Numbered from the stretch's first letter, positions 43,862-53,139 are shown. The stretch: 64,000 nt of DNA from Paenibacillus azoreducens (GCF_021654775.1 NZ_AP025343.1:5795501-5859500), one strand, 5' to 3'. A program made the numbers and translations. The notes: generated from the sequence alone by a model not told the origin.

Positions 43862-46516
43862 TTACCTCGTCCCATCAAAAAAATCCAGCTCCGACCGGTC
43901 GCTTTCGAACGGGAACAGCGCTTTCCGGCCTAACAGAAGACCCTCATCCTGACGCGCGATTGGCAGAACGTGAAACCCCCAATGGTTGTCGTCCGCAAAT
44001 ACAAAATATTTCGTTTCCCCGTTGACGATGGAGTCGGTGTCGTCCTGCGGGATTTTATCCCCGTAAACCTCCTGGATATCGACGTATTGCACCGGCTTGT
44101 AATGATCGGTCCGGTTATGATACACGTAACTCTGGCGCAGGGCCCCATCGCTGCCGCGTAAGAGGAACTCGACCTCCCGCGTCTGAAACGGCCGCGAGAT
44201 GAAGCCCAGCACCCGGTTGCTCCGCTCCAGGCTGCTGATCAGCTCCAGTTCCCGACGGTCGTGGGTATGCGAGCTGACCGTATACGGAATGGCCGCCGCC
44301 TGTTTCGTTATGCTCGTCTCGATCATGCCCGATTTCCGGGCATTCAGATAACGGATCGCCCCGCGCAGGCAGGCGAGCTTCAGCTCCGGCACCCGGCCTT
44401 CCATCGGCTTCTGCCGGAATTCGATGCTGCGTCCCGGCACAAATTCCTTCAGCGCCTCCCGGAACACATCGATCCTGCAGGACTGACCGGTCAGCTTGAT
44501 GATCGAATATTCCCCCAGCACGCCGCTTTGGTAAAAGCCGTCCAGGAATTTGCGGACGACCTCGTAAATATCCGCTTTGATGAGCTGCGTAATTTCCTTG
44601 ATATTAAAAACGACATCGGGAATTTCGTATTCATCCTTCAGGACCCCGCCGCGCGAAACGGACAGAAACCAGCGTTCCATCGGCGTGATCTGCAGATCGT
44701 TATCCGCTCCCCCGCCTTGCTCGGTGTGGAAGCGATTCCGCAATATCCCGGTTTTCCGGAAAAATTGCTCTTTCATCCCTTCGGCGATTTCCCATAAAAA
44801 ATAAAAATTGCTGCGCACCCGCAAATATTCGTCCCGGGAACGGTTCTCGTAATGGGCAAAAGCCGTTGGAATGACGTGTTCCGCCTCCCGGTAACGGCGC
44901 TCCAACTCGGCGTAGACTGCTTCTACGCCCTGCTCGTCCACTTCACGAAACAGATCATTGCCCGGGATGTCGATCAGGTCATCGATATCGGTGACTTGAT
45001 GCCTGCCGCCCGTGTAATAATCGGCGAACATGATTTTCATAAACTGCATGATCCGGTATGTAATATTGTTGCCGCCAAAATGGGTGTCCCCATTTTCATA
45101 AGTCGCATCAAGCGCAATCCGGTACGACATATGTCCGTCTTCGATCCGGAACCGGCAGGAGGACAAGTCCGTCGTCCCTCCCCCGCAATCGATGACCAGC
45201 GCTTTATAATCGATGCCTTCCATGAAGCTGCTTCGCTCGATCCCGTCCGCAATCGTGTTGTACAATACCGCCATCCCTTCGTCCAGGGCGTCTTCCTGCT
45301 CGATCCGGTATTCGGGCAGCAGCTCCGTAAACATATCGAGGAATGGAGCTTTCATCTTCACCGGACTTGTAAAATACAGGTTTTTGAACTTGCATTTGAA
45401 CTGGTGCTCGGCCAGCATGATCACGTACTTGATATAGGCGCGAAGCACCTCGCTCCGGGACACCGTCGCAGTATTCCCTTCACTGTCCATGACCTCGACC
45501 TGTTTCCTGAAGTCGCTCACCCACCGTTTCAGCCCCTGAAAGACGGTCGCCCGGCTACTGTAGCTGCTGCGCCGGATTTGGAGCAAGGCCTCGTATCCGA
45601 ATTGATAGCTGACGGCGGAAGGATCGGAGCAATCCGCTACGCTGACGGCGGTCGGCAGTGCTTCAGTCCATTCAGGCATTTGGTAGGACGGGTCCGGAAA
45701 CTTCACGAAATTGATTTCATTCGTCCGGATCTGCCCGTTCAGAACATCCAGACTGCTCGGGGACTCGGCATATCCGGGATGCAAAAAAGCCCCTGCCGTC
45801 GTGTTCGATGTGCCAAAGTCGATCGCCAGCACGGCATCCGTCTCCTGCAGCTCGCGAATATCCAGATCGGCCAGCGGAATTTTGTAATACTGAATATGTA
45901 TGGGCGGCAAAGCCTGCTCCTGATAATAGGTTTTGAACACGTATTCCGAGTCCCGTTTGCGGAGGAAAAGCAGGCTGTACTGCCTGTTGTTCGTCCGTTT
46001 CCACTCTCCGCTGTGATGCGCCGCCAGGTAATAGCCGCCTGCAGCCGCCGCGGTTCCGTCCTTGCATACATTGAGAATGCCGCACAGCTCCATCCGGTCA
46101 TTGACCAACAGCACGTTGCCTTCCGCGAATCCGGCCGGCGCTTGCACCCTGTACCCGTCCGCCTTGTCCACGGCAATGCCGGGATATATGACGATGCGGG
46201 CCGGAACGCTAATGCCGCCGTCCCCTCCCAGCGGCGCTTGAAAATATTTGCGCAAAATGCCGCCCACCCGCTCAAATCCGCCTTCACAGTAACGCCCGAT
46301 GAACATCCGCTCGTCCGCTCCCAAATATTTCAGGATGACGCGGATCATCTCATCACGGTCCAGATGACGGCTTAAACCTTCGACCAAGCGTTCCCTGTAG
46401 CAGATGTTCCGCAGCTGAAAAGTGGTCATTTCATGCAGCTCGTCCCGCGTATAACGCGCCTTCCCGCGCACCCGCTCCTGACCGGTGGAATCGGTATACA
46501 GTTTAAATCCCCTCAT
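43862..46516 (-). CDS. Hsp70-like ATPase with a novel N-terminal region
   Basis: 884 residues. Residues 1-225 have no recognised domain (RYTRDELHEMTTFQLRNICY, a short helical repeat, then beta-rich). From ~230 an actin-like/Hsp70 ATPase: phosphate-1 AIDFGTSNTTAGAF, phosphate-2 VIDCGGGTTDLSSC (~440), then a long insertion and an adenosine-like motif ITLTGQSC. Unlike DnaK, there is no clear substrate-binding domain; the C-terminus is a beta-rich ~150-residue segment. With the J-domain gene of the same operon it may form a dedicated chaperone pair. Strong GGAGGAG upstream. Confidence 0.85.
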   Translation of the reverse strand: MRGFKLYTDSTGQERVRGKARYTRDELHEMTTFQLRNICYRERLVEGLSRHLDRDEMIRVILKYLGADERMFIGRYCEGGFERVGGILRKYFQAPLGGDGGISVPARIVIYPGIAVDKADGYRVQAPAGFAEGNVLLVNDRMELCGILNVCKDGTAAAAGGYYLAAHHSGEWKRTNNRQYSLLFLRKRDSEYVFKTYYQEQALPPIHIQYYKIPLADLDIRELQETDAVLAIDFGTSNTTAGAFLHPGYAESPSSLDVLNGQIRTNEINFVKFPDPSYQMPEWTEALPTAVSVADCSDPSAVSYQFGYEALLQIRRSSYSSRATVFQGLKRWVSDFRKQVEVMDSEGNTATVSRSEVLRAYIKYVIMLAEHQFKCKFKNLYFTSPVKMKAPFLDMFTELLPEYRIEQEDALDEGMAVLYNTIADGIERSSFMEGIDYKALVIDCGGGTTDLSSCRFRIEDGHMSYRIALDATYENGDTHFGGNNITYRIMQFMKIMFADYYTGGRHQVTDIDDLIDIPGNDLFREVDEQGVEAVYAELERRYREAEHVIPTAFAHYENRSRDEYLRVRSNFYFLWEIAEGMKEQFFRKTGILRNRFHTEQGGGADNDLQITPMERWFLSVSRGGVLKDEYEIPDVVFNIKEITQLIKADIYEVVRKFLDGFYQSGVLGEYSIIKLTGQSCRIDVFREALKEFVPGRSIEFRQKPMEGRVPELKLACLRGAIRYLNARKSGMIETSITKQAAAIPYTVSSHTHDRRELELISSLERSNRVLGFISRPFQTREVEFLLRGSDGALRQSYVYHNRTDHYKPVQYVDIQEVYGDKIPQDDTDSIVNGETKYFVFADDNHWGFHVLPIARQDEGLLLGRKALFPFESDRSELDFFDGTR

Positions 46517-46585
46517 GTTTCACATTCTCCTCCCCATCCTCAGGGCGTCTTAATAGAGGTAGCTTCATCCAACCTTGAACACGCA

Positions 46586-47287
46586 CTAATACATCGCGAT
46601 CCGGTCCAGAACCATCGTTTCATCGGCATCGATAATGCCGACATGGCAATCCCAATACACCTCGGTCCGGTAGCGGACCGGCAGAAACAGTTCCATCAGC
46701 AGCTCCAGCTTCCGGCTCGCCAGCTCCGTTTGCTTTTGCCCGATGTAAAACAGCATTTCGTCCTTGTCCTCGTTGTTGACGTAAATCGTCGAATGTTTGA
46801 AGATCCGGCTGACCGTGCTGCGCAGAAGATTCAGCGTTTCCCCCGTATCATACATCCGCAAAATGGCGCAAACGATCAGTTCCCGTTCTTCCGGATCAAA
46901 CAGGCCGATCAGTTCCTTCACCCGGCTGCCGAACGCCCCGGCTTCCAGATCCCGCAGCACGAAACGGATATAAAACTCGCGTTTGTTCATACCCTGCATC
47001 AGATCCAGTTCCGCCAAAAAATGAATGAGAATATCGAACAATGCCAACCGGAACTCTTCGTCTTCCGTCAGATTGATGTCAAGCAGATCGCGGAACATAT
47101 CGGGAAACCGGTAATGCGGATTGATCTCCACCTCGACGTCATGCTGTCCTTTGGCTGCATTCAGCTCGTTGAGACTAAGCTCCATATACGGCGAATACAC
47201 CTTCGCCGGCAGAAACGTAATGTTCCGTTTGCCGATGCCGGCTTCCTGCGCCTGCACAAGCAAATCCCATATGTAATTCAAGCCCAT
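46586..47287 (-). CDS. Unknown operon protein (233 aa)
   Basis: 233 residues, mostly helical, no signal or membrane helix. Features: ELSLNELNAAKGQHDVEVEI, LALFDILIHFLAELDLMQGM, ELIGLFDPEERELIVCAILRMY and a closing VRYRTEVYWDCHVGIIDAD. No family recognised. It overlaps the 428-residue gene by 10 bases, so the two are probably made together. Candidate structural component, perhaps baseplate. Confidence 0.7.
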   Translation of the reverse strand: MGLNYIWDLLVQAQEAGIGKRNITFLPAKVYSPYMELSLNELNAAKGQHDVEVEINPHYRFPDMFRDLLDINLTEDEEFRLALFDILIHFLAELDLMQGMNKREFYIRFVLRDLEAGAFGSRVKELIGLFDPEERELIVCAILRMYDTGETLNLLRSTVSRIFKHSTIYVNNEDKDEMLFYIGQKQTELASRKLELLMELFLPVRYRTEVYWDCHVGIIDADETMVLDRIAMY

Positions 47288-48564
47288 TCTCCTTCGCAGC
47301 GATATTCCGGAAACGACATCTGCACCTGGGAAACGAGGAAGCTGAGCAAATCTTCAGCCAAATAATCCGGCAGCGAATCCCCATCCGTCCGCTTGAATTT
47401 CAGGCACATTCTCCATTTCCCGTTATCCACCCGGACCTCATCTGTAATGAAACGGTTGAGCTCGTAGGTGATGGCCCGGCTGCCGTCCGCAGGGCGAATT
47501 TCCACATCCGCCAGCGCAAGCCCCTCCGAGACGGCAAAAGAATGAACGATCCGGACGATTTCGCCTTTGGAGCGAACGATTTGCCCCTGCTGATGACCGT
47601 ACCTGCTGATAAAATCTTCCTTCTGCCGGTTGGACATCAGTGGATAACCGGGCCTGCTCATTCCGGAATTAAAGGGACTGGCTACTTTGAGCACCTGCCA
47701 AGTATCCGACTTTTCACGCGGCGAAACGACCGTAATCTCTTCCGCGGAACGTTTGATGTAACGGATGCTGTCATCATTGACCTCAACCAGGTAACCGTGC
47801 TGAAGTCCGGTTTTGAGCAGCGGCAGCACATGCTCATAGTTGACGCGGTCTGCCGCCGGCACCGGAAAACCTCCTGTTTTCAGTTCCAGACGGTAAATAT
47901 TCCATAGCGGAACGAGATCGGTTCTTTTGTAAGGCTCGTATTCCTCCAGATGCACCGATATTTCCAGCACCTCCTCGTCCTCCGCAAGCTCCCCGTCGAT
48001 CCGGTTCAGCACCGCTTTAACGAATTTGTAGGCATAAGGATGATTCACCGTTTTCCAAGGCAGGCCGTTATTCAGAAATACATGATACAGCTTTTCGATT
48101 TCTTTGATGTAGGTCATATCCTTCACCAGCTTGACCTCGATTCCATACTGGCCCCGGCTTGTCTTCAGGCTGCCCCGGAATTTTCTGCCGCTATAAAGAA
48201 GCTCTTGAATCAGTGGATAGCTGCATTCCAGAAACAACGAAAACAGCCGGACTTCGCCGCCATCCTTGAGGTTCTGCATGATTTCTCCAAGATCGATTCG
48301 GTCCGGCTCCGTATCCGCGGGATTCATTGGATACAAATAATCATGCAAAGGGTCCCACTCTTCCCGTCTGCACATGGAAACGTAGATATCATGTTTGGTA
48401 TCGTGAATGCCCACTTCCTCGAATACCCGCCGCTCCAGCTGGCGGTTCAGCTCCTCCTGATATTCCACCAGGTTCAGAAACACGCCGCTCATCAGGTTCC
48501 GCAGCAGCCGCCGCTGCTGCAAATCCTCCATCTTGCTCAGCCGGTCCATGATGAGTTCCTTCAT
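47278..48564 (-). CDS. Unknown operon protein (428 aa)
   Basis: 428 residues, soluble. N-terminal helical part (LLRNLMSGVFLNLVEYQEELN), then RKFRGSLKTSRGQYGIEVKL, PWKTVNHPYAYKFVKAVLNR, beta-rich C-terminus with VVSPREKSDTWQVLKVASPF and QVQMSFPEYRC. No family recognised; size and gene place would suit a baseplate wedge (TssF-like) but no motif proves it. Start overlaps the PP2C-TPR stop by four bases (ATGA); overlaps the next gene by 10. Confidence 0.7.
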   Translation of the reverse strand: MKELIMDRLSKMEDLQQRRLLRNLMSGVFLNLVEYQEELNRQLERRVFEEVGIHDTKHDIYVSMCRREEWDPLHDYLYPMNPADTEPDRIDLGEIMQNLKDGGEVRLFSLFLECSYPLIQELLYSGRKFRGSLKTSRGQYGIEVKLVKDMTYIKEIEKLYHVFLNNGLPWKTVNHPYAYKFVKAVLNRIDGELAEDEEVLEISVHLEEYEPYKRTDLVPLWNIYRLELKTGGFPVPAADRVNYEHVLPLLKTGLQHGYLVEVNDDSIRYIKRSAEEITVVSPREKSDTWQVLKVASPFNSGMSRPGYPLMSNRQKEDFISRYGHQQGQIVRSKGEIVRIVHSFAVSEGLALADVEIRPADGSRAITYELNRFITDEVRVDNGKWRMCLKFKRTDGDSLPDYLAEDLLSFLVSQVQMSFPEYRCEGEWA

Positions 48565-50372
48565 GAAGAAGCTCCCCCTTCCGTTTCCGCTTCCTTTTCC
48601 CCGGATGCATCCGGCGGGTTGCCCTCAGCCTTATCGGCAGGCGCGGAAGCCGCTTTATTTTCCGCTTTGGATGGCGCAGAGGATTTGGCGGTACCTTTCG
48701 CAGGCGGCGTAACCCGCTCCTCTGGAACCTCAGGTTCAGGCTCCATGTTTCCCCAGCCGTTCGCGGCGGACGAATCATAACCGGCGCCGCCGAACCCGGC
48801 AGTTAGCCCGTCTCCGGTATCCGCGGCAGGCACGGCCGGATGCAGTTTTTCGTCCGCTTTGGAAATTTTCCGCTCCATCGCCAGCACCCGTTCCAACTTG
48901 TCGATCTCCTGATAGATTTCCTGCGCCAGGCTGTATGCCTCAATCGCACCGGCATAATCCATCGCGGCCATGCTCCGGTCGCCTTTTTTCTCGAGGTTAT
49001 CCGCCTGCAGCGTCTTCGTTTCCCGCTGAATGCCATCGATCTTCTCCCGGGTTTCGGCTATTTTCGTTTCGATATTCTTTTGCCCGCTTTCGTAATTGGC
49101 TTCGATCGCCGCATTTTTCGCTTTTTCGTAAGTTTTGAGCGCGCCGCTGTAGTCCTGAGCCTGAAGCTTTTTGTCCCCGTCCTTGATGACTTCGGCCAGC
49201 TCGGCGATTTTGCCGCTGCGGTCGATTTTCGCCTGGATGTCCTCCGGCTTGAACGGCTTGTATTTACCCGCATCCTTAAGCGCTTTCGTATAGCTGTTGA
49301 CCGCCATATCATAACTGCCATCCTTCACATAACCGTCCCCGTCGGTGACCGCCTGCGCCACTTGCTGCTTGCCGCGAAGAAGCTGAAAATGCAGCTTGTC
49401 CTTCAGCTTGCTGGCCGCATTTTTCGCTTCGCTGTAGGCTTTGAGCGCCTTCGCATAGTCGCCGGCGGATGCGTATTCGTCGCCGTTTTGCTCATATTCG
49501 GCCATCTGCATCGCTGTTTGGGCCAGTGCCTGCGCCTGCTTGGCTTTCATATACCAAACGCCGCCTCCGGCAAGCAGAAGCGACAACGTGATCACGGCAA
49601 TACGGAGGATCCACTTCTTGCGGTTTTTCGGCTTCTCTGCAAAGGTCTTGTTGGCGTACACTGCCGCAGCGGTATAATTGTTCACCGTCTGCCGCTGCTT
49701 GCTGAGCACAATCTCCTCCAGCGTATCGGTCAGGCTTGCCGGATCACTGGATTCTGTGAGCGCATCCAGCATTTCCGGCAGCTCCACCTGCTCCCAAATG
49801 CCCGGCGTGCAAAGCAGAAGCACGTCTCCGTCGGAAAGCGGCGTTTTATCCGAAATAAACGGATCGAAATGCTCCGGCTTTCCCATGTAATTCAGCAGAT
49901 TGCCCCGCTCTTCATGGTTTGATATCCGGTCTTCGGACAGCCTTCCATTTTCCAACAGCAGCTGGGACAGACTCTGATCCTTCGACCTTAAATTCAGCCG
50001 CCCGCCGCGAAAATGGTATAGCCGCGCATTGCCGCACGACGCCCACACCATCTTGGTGTAGTTCGTCACGATCACAAGCACGCTCGCTTTCAGCCGGACG
50101 CGCCGGCTCTCGAATTTTAGCCATTCATGGGCGGTCTGCAAATACTGCCGGATGCTCCTTTTGGACAGTGAAGGTTTCTCCATGAAGCTTTCCAGAATCG
50201 CGCTGACTGCCATTTCGGCGCTGTGCATTTCCCTGTCCTGATCCAGGCCGTCCGCAATGACGTAACAAGCCATGTCATCCAACTCAACGAAGGCAAAATA
50301 ATCCCTGTTGTCGACAAACGAACCCGCTTCGGAGACAAAAGCCGTCTGAAAATCGCTGTTCTCCTTCCTCAT
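48561..50372 (-). CDS. PP2C-like (probably inactive) membrane protein with repeat tail
   Basis: 603 residues. ~1-230 is a PP2C fold (VIADGLDQDREMHSAEMAV, CGNARLYHFRGGRLNLRSKD). The usual metal-binding Asp of the SDG motif is Pro in LLLCTPGIWEQ, and the final DNxT is NNYT, so catalysis is doubtful. A transmembrane helix (~252-274, WILRIAVITLSLLLAGGGVW) leads to TPR/SEL-like repeats (GDEYASAGDYAKALKAYSEA and variants, ~285-500) and a disordered Pro/Ala/Glu tail. If type II in topology, the repeats lie outside and the phosphatase fold inside. Likely a phospho-binding or scaffold part of the operon. Confidence 0.85.
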   Translation of the reverse strand: MRKENSDFQTAFVSEAGSFVDNRDYFAFVELDDMACYVIADGLDQDREMHSAEMAVSAILESFMEKPSLSKRSIRQYLQTAHEWLKFESRRVRLKASVLVIVTNYTKMVWASCGNARLYHFRGGRLNLRSKDQSLSQLLLENGRLSEDRISNHEERGNLLNYMGKPEHFDPFISDKTPLSDGDVLLLCTPGIWEQVELPEMLDALTESSDPASLTDTLEEIVLSKQRQTVNNYTAAAVYANKTFAEKPKNRKKWILRIAVITLSLLLAGGGVWYMKAKQAQALAQTAMQMAEYEQNGDEYASAGDYAKALKAYSEAKNAASKLKDKLHFQLLRGKQQVAQAVTDGDGYVKDGSYDMAVNSYTKALKDAGKYKPFKPEDIQAKIDRSGKIAELAEVIKDGDKKLQAQDYSGALKTYEKAKNAAIEANYESGQKNIETKIAETREKIDGIQRETKTLQADNLEKKGDRSMAAMDYAGAIEAYSLAQEIYQEIDKLERVLAMERKISKADEKLHPAVPAADTGDGLTAGFGGAGYDSSAANGWGNMEPEPEVPEERVTPPAKGTAKSSAPSKAENKAASAPADKAEGNPPDASGEKEAETEGGASS

Positions 50373-50455
50373 GCCTTCCTCCGTTTCCCCGTTTCCTGCT
50401 GCGTGTATTCATGTTCTGAACCAACCTCTTGCCGCTGCCCCGCAAGCTTTTCATC

Positions 50456-51364
50456 CTATTCCCGTTTCTCCAAAATCATCACGGTGGCATTATCCTGATT
50501 CTTAAAGCTCTTTTGCTCAACGCCTTCGATGATTCTTTCGGCGGTCTCCTGCGGCGGCAGCTTCAATCTCAAAATCTCTTCCAGCTCCACTTCCGTCAGT
50601 GCATCCACCACGCCGTCGCTGCATAAAATGACGATGTCCCCTGGCTCCAAATAAACCGGCTCGCCAGCTTCCATGCTTTTGAAGCCGCCGTATCCCAAAT
50701 AGTTGATCAGTTGATTGCGCATCGGATTTTGCAGGGCGTCCTCTTTGCTGATCTCGCCTGAAAGGTAGCGTTCCTCCAGCACCGTTTCCAGCGTATGCTT
50801 GGAATTCACCGGCATCAGTTCCCCATTCCGGAACAGAATGAGCATGCTGTCCCCTACCGCTCCCCAGTGAAGTCTCCTGCCGCAAATGACGGCGACGACC
50901 AGGGTCGTTCCTCCATTTTCGCCCCCAAGCTGCTCAAGAATCGCCCGGTTGCTGACAAGCGCCGCATTGTGAAAATATTCAGGAATCTCCCGCGGATCCT
51001 CCACCTTCAGAAACTCGCGGGAAAACGTCGTCACCGCCAGCGTGCTGGACATGCGGCCATTCTTTAATCCGCTGATTCCGTCGGCAATCACCGCCATAGT
51101 CCCGACCCGGGTTGCCGCGCTCGCAAAATAATCGTCCTGCTCCTGCCTTCGGCCGATGGTTTGTGCATTCCCGATTTGAACGTCAGGGATTGGCTGAGGC
51201 CGGTACCCGTATTCATCGTCTTCCGCGCTCCAATCCTCTGCCGGAAGCCGAGTAGGGCTTGTTTGCAGCTTCAGCCGGACCCCGAACAATACAGCGACCA
51301 GAAGAGCAGCTGCTATCAGCACGCCGTATTTGTCAATAAAATCCCAATTTCCCATCCCCATCAT
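50456..51364 (-). CDS. PP2C-type Ser/Thr phosphatase, membrane anchored
   Basis: 302 residues. One N-terminal membrane helix (~13-32) then a complete PP2C domain: QEQDDYFAS, the metal motif MAVIADGISGLKNGR, GGTTLVVAVICG, VGDSMLILFRNGE, SDGVVDALTEVE and a closing NQDNATVMIL. All expected metal Asp are present, unlike the neighbouring PP2C-TPR protein. It should remove phosphate added by the linked kinase (58494-59432). This is the PppA position of the T6SS threonine-phosphorylation pathway. RBS weak; start at 51364 or the ATG at 51355. Confidence 0.9.
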   Translation of the reverse strand: MMGMGNWDFIDKYGVLIAAALLVAVLFGVRLKLQTSPTRLPAEDWSAEDDEYGYRPQPIPDVQIGNAQTIGRRQEQDDYFASAATRVGTMAVIADGISGLKNGRMSSTLAVTTFSREFLKVEDPREIPEYFHNAALVSNRAILEQLGGENGGTTLVVAVICGRRLHWGAVGDSMLILFRNGELMPVNSKHTLETVLEERYLSGEISKEDALQNPMRNQLINYLGYGGFKSMEAGEPVYLEPGDIVILCSDGVVDALTEVELEEILRLKLPPQETAERIIEGVEQKSFKNQDNATVMILEKRE

Positions 51365-51370
51365 CCTGTC

Positions 51371-51895
51371 TTAACCGTTATCCCACTCGAAGTGAGGTCC
51401 GCACAGCGGAACAAATACGAATTTGCTGCGTCCCAGTTGAATCAAATCATAGGCGTTCAGCTCGACCGGAGAATACACCGCTTCGTTGTTATGATATGCC
51501 AGGCCCGAGGCATCCCCTGGCAGCAAATAAAAATTTCGTTTTTTCGGATCATAGACGATCACCGCATGATTTCGCCGCGAAACCCCATTATCCCCAATAA
51601 TCCGGATATGCATTTCCTCGGCGCGGCCGATAAAATTTTTCTCGGCCATAATGCGGTAATCCTGGCCCATTTGCGGCCCTTCGACGCAAACCAGCCAACC
51701 GGTTACCGGCTGAATGCCTGTTGTTTCTCCCAGATAAGGCATCGTTTTTTCGTCCACGTCCGCAGCCGCTTGGGGTCTTGCCGCCTCGCTGCGCGCGGGT
51801 TTTTCCAGCGTCGTATTGCAGTATGGACAGGTGCTGCCATGCTTTCTCGTACTGAACATGTGTCCATTCAGGCATCTCGTCAAGCTCATCTCCAA
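51371..51895 (-). CDS. Zinc-ribbon FHA-domain protein
   Basis: 174 residues. A zinc ribbon opens it (SLTRCLNGHMFSTRKHGSTC plus PYC), followed by a flexible part with DEKTMPYLGETTG, where Thr residues resemble GarA-type phosphosites, and an FHA domain (FIGRAEEMHIRI, GVSRRNHAVIVYD, YDLIQLGRSKFVFVP; Gly-Arg, Ser-x-x-His pattern). FHA domains bind phosphothreonine. Probably the switch read by kinase and phosphatase. TTG start at 51895 (GGGGGA upstream) or ATG 51889. Confidence 0.9.
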   Translation of the reverse strand: MEMSLTRCLNGHMFSTRKHGSTCPYCNTTLEKPARSEAARPQAAADVDEKTMPYLGETTGIQPVTGWLVCVEGPQMGQDYRIMAEKNFIGRAEEMHIRIIGDNGVSRRNHAVIVYDPKKRNFYLLPGDASGLAYHNNEAVYSPVELNAYDLIQLGRSKFVFVPLCGPHFEWDNG

Positions 51896-51912
51896 CTCAT
51901 TCCCCCATTATG

Positions 51913-52016
51913 TAGGCGCGATCAAAAAAATAGTGAATCAGATTTGCACGAAAACCGCCCATCGTCAGGTTACTTGCGGCAAATCGAATGATCTATTATT
52001 TTCTTGATCGCGCCTA
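51913..52016. repeat. Long inverted repeat between the two FHA genes
   Basis: Ends TAGGCGCGATCAA and TTGATCGCGCCTA are perfect inverted copies 13 bases long; inner parts (AAATAGTGAATCAGATTTGC against GCAAATCGAATGATCTATT) continue the pairing imperfectly. About 104 bases in all, without a gene. It looks like a miniature inverted-repeat element or an RNA hairpin in the operon. Confidence 0.75.
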
Positions 52017-52041
52017 ATTCAATCCGTTTTGGCAAATCCCC

Positions 52042-52551
52042 TTATTTGACCAGCAGCCTGGTGTTGGCAATAAAAATCATGTCTCCCGCGCCGAGCCGCT
52101 GCGGCTCTTCAACGACAAGCCGGCTGGAATCGCTGCGGCCCGCCTTGCGAATGCCTGTGCCGCTGTGCGAATCCGCATCCTCGATATACCATTCGTCACC
52201 GACGCGATTCAGAACCGCGTGTTCCGGACTGATCAGCGACGCATATTCGCAGTCCGATAAATCTATGTCAACCTCGCCTTGGCTTGTGCTTTTTCCAATC
52301 AGGACCGCAATTTCGCCCTTCACGAACCATTCCTTCACGCGTTCTCCGTCATCATCCAGCAGGACGATCTTGGCAATAGGCATCTTTTCCTTCCGGTTCT
52401 TGTAACCCGGACTGCGGTCCCCGGTCCATATCAGCACGCATGCCATCGCAGCTGCTGCCGCGACGATGGACATTTGCAAAATGTAATGAAAAGGGCGGAG
52501 AAGGGCATAAATCACCGTACCGATCAATAACCCGTAGATCAACAGATCCAT
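52042..52551 (-). CDS. Membrane-anchored FHA-domain protein
   Basis: 169 residues. Two N-terminal membrane helices (~2-20 and 24-44), then an FHA domain (VLIGKSTSQGEVDIDLSD, SLISPEHAVLNRVGDEWYIE, SHSGTGIRKAG, AGDMIFIANTRLLVK); the usual Gly-Arg is Gly-Lys. It probably recruits a phosphorylated partner to the membrane. ATG at 52551 with GGAAGG upstream; 48 bases of frame before it lack a ribosome site. Second FHA protein of the operon. Confidence 0.88.
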   Translation of the reverse strand: MDLLIYGLLIGTVIYALLRPFHYILQMSIVAAAAAMACVLIWTGDRSPGYKNRKEKMPIAKIVLLDDDGERVKEWFVKGEIAVLIGKSTSQGEVDIDLSDCEYASLISPEHAVLNRVGDEWYIEDADSHSGTGIRKAGRSDSSRLVVEEPQRLGAGDMIFIANTRLLVK

Positions 52552-52618
52552 TATTATAATCCTTCCGGATTTCTCCGTTTTCACATCCGCTACCCCCATC
52601 AGTTGTTAAAATGCCTCT

Positions 52619-53074
52619 TTATTTCTTGCGGTACCCGAAAAATTGTTCGAACAGCTCGGACGTATCCAAAGGATTTCGCTCCTTTGCGCCCTTTTGCTTG
52701 CTTTTCGTATCGGTTTGCCCCTTGGGCGTCATGCCAAAAAATTGTGCAAACTGCTCTTGCACCCGGGCAGGATCAAAATGACTTCCTTGTGCCGCTTTCG
52801 TTCCTCTGCCGGACCGCTTTGCCGGATCTTTCTTCGGCTCTCTTGCAGTTTCGCTCCCCTGAGCCAGCCGCTCGTCATAAGCAGCTCGTTTAACCTCGTC
52901 ACTAAGCGTTTCGTACGCTTCAACGATTTGCTTGAATCTTCGTGCCGCATCCGGATTTCCGGGATTCACGTCAGGATGGAAACGTTTGGCCAATTTGCGA
53001 TATGCTTGTCTGATCTCGTTTCCCGCCGCCTGGCGTGTTACTCCGAGAACCTCGTAATAATCCGTCACTTTCAT
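52619..53074 (-). CDS. J-domain protein
   Basis: 151 residues: N-terminal J domain ([20 protein letters not shown], then [20 protein letters not shown] with [22 protein letters not shown]) and a Lys/Gly/Pro-rich tail containing two QFFG-like sequences ([25 protein letters not shown]). J domains stimulate Hsp70 ATPases; the operon also encodes an Hsp70-like protein. The duplicated FEQFFG motif in the tail could be the partner-binding part. Confidence 0.9.
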   Translation of the reverse strand: MKVTDYYEVLGVTRQAAGNEIRQAYRKLAKRFHPDVNPGNPDAARRFKQIVEAYETLSDEVKRAAYDERLAQGSETAREPKKDPAKRSGRGTKAAQGSHFDPARVQEQFAQFFGMTPKGQTDTKSKQKGAKERNPLDTSELFEQFFGYRKK

Positions 53075-53139
53075 TTCCCCGCTTTCACCCGGATCTGCTT
53101 CTGAAGACCGCACGGGCCTGCATAAAGTACGGGAAATCC

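Noticed and set aside
44852..46375. 507-codon open frame opposite the Hsp70-like gene
   Set aside because: Antisense to clear ATPase motifs and without a recognisable domain.
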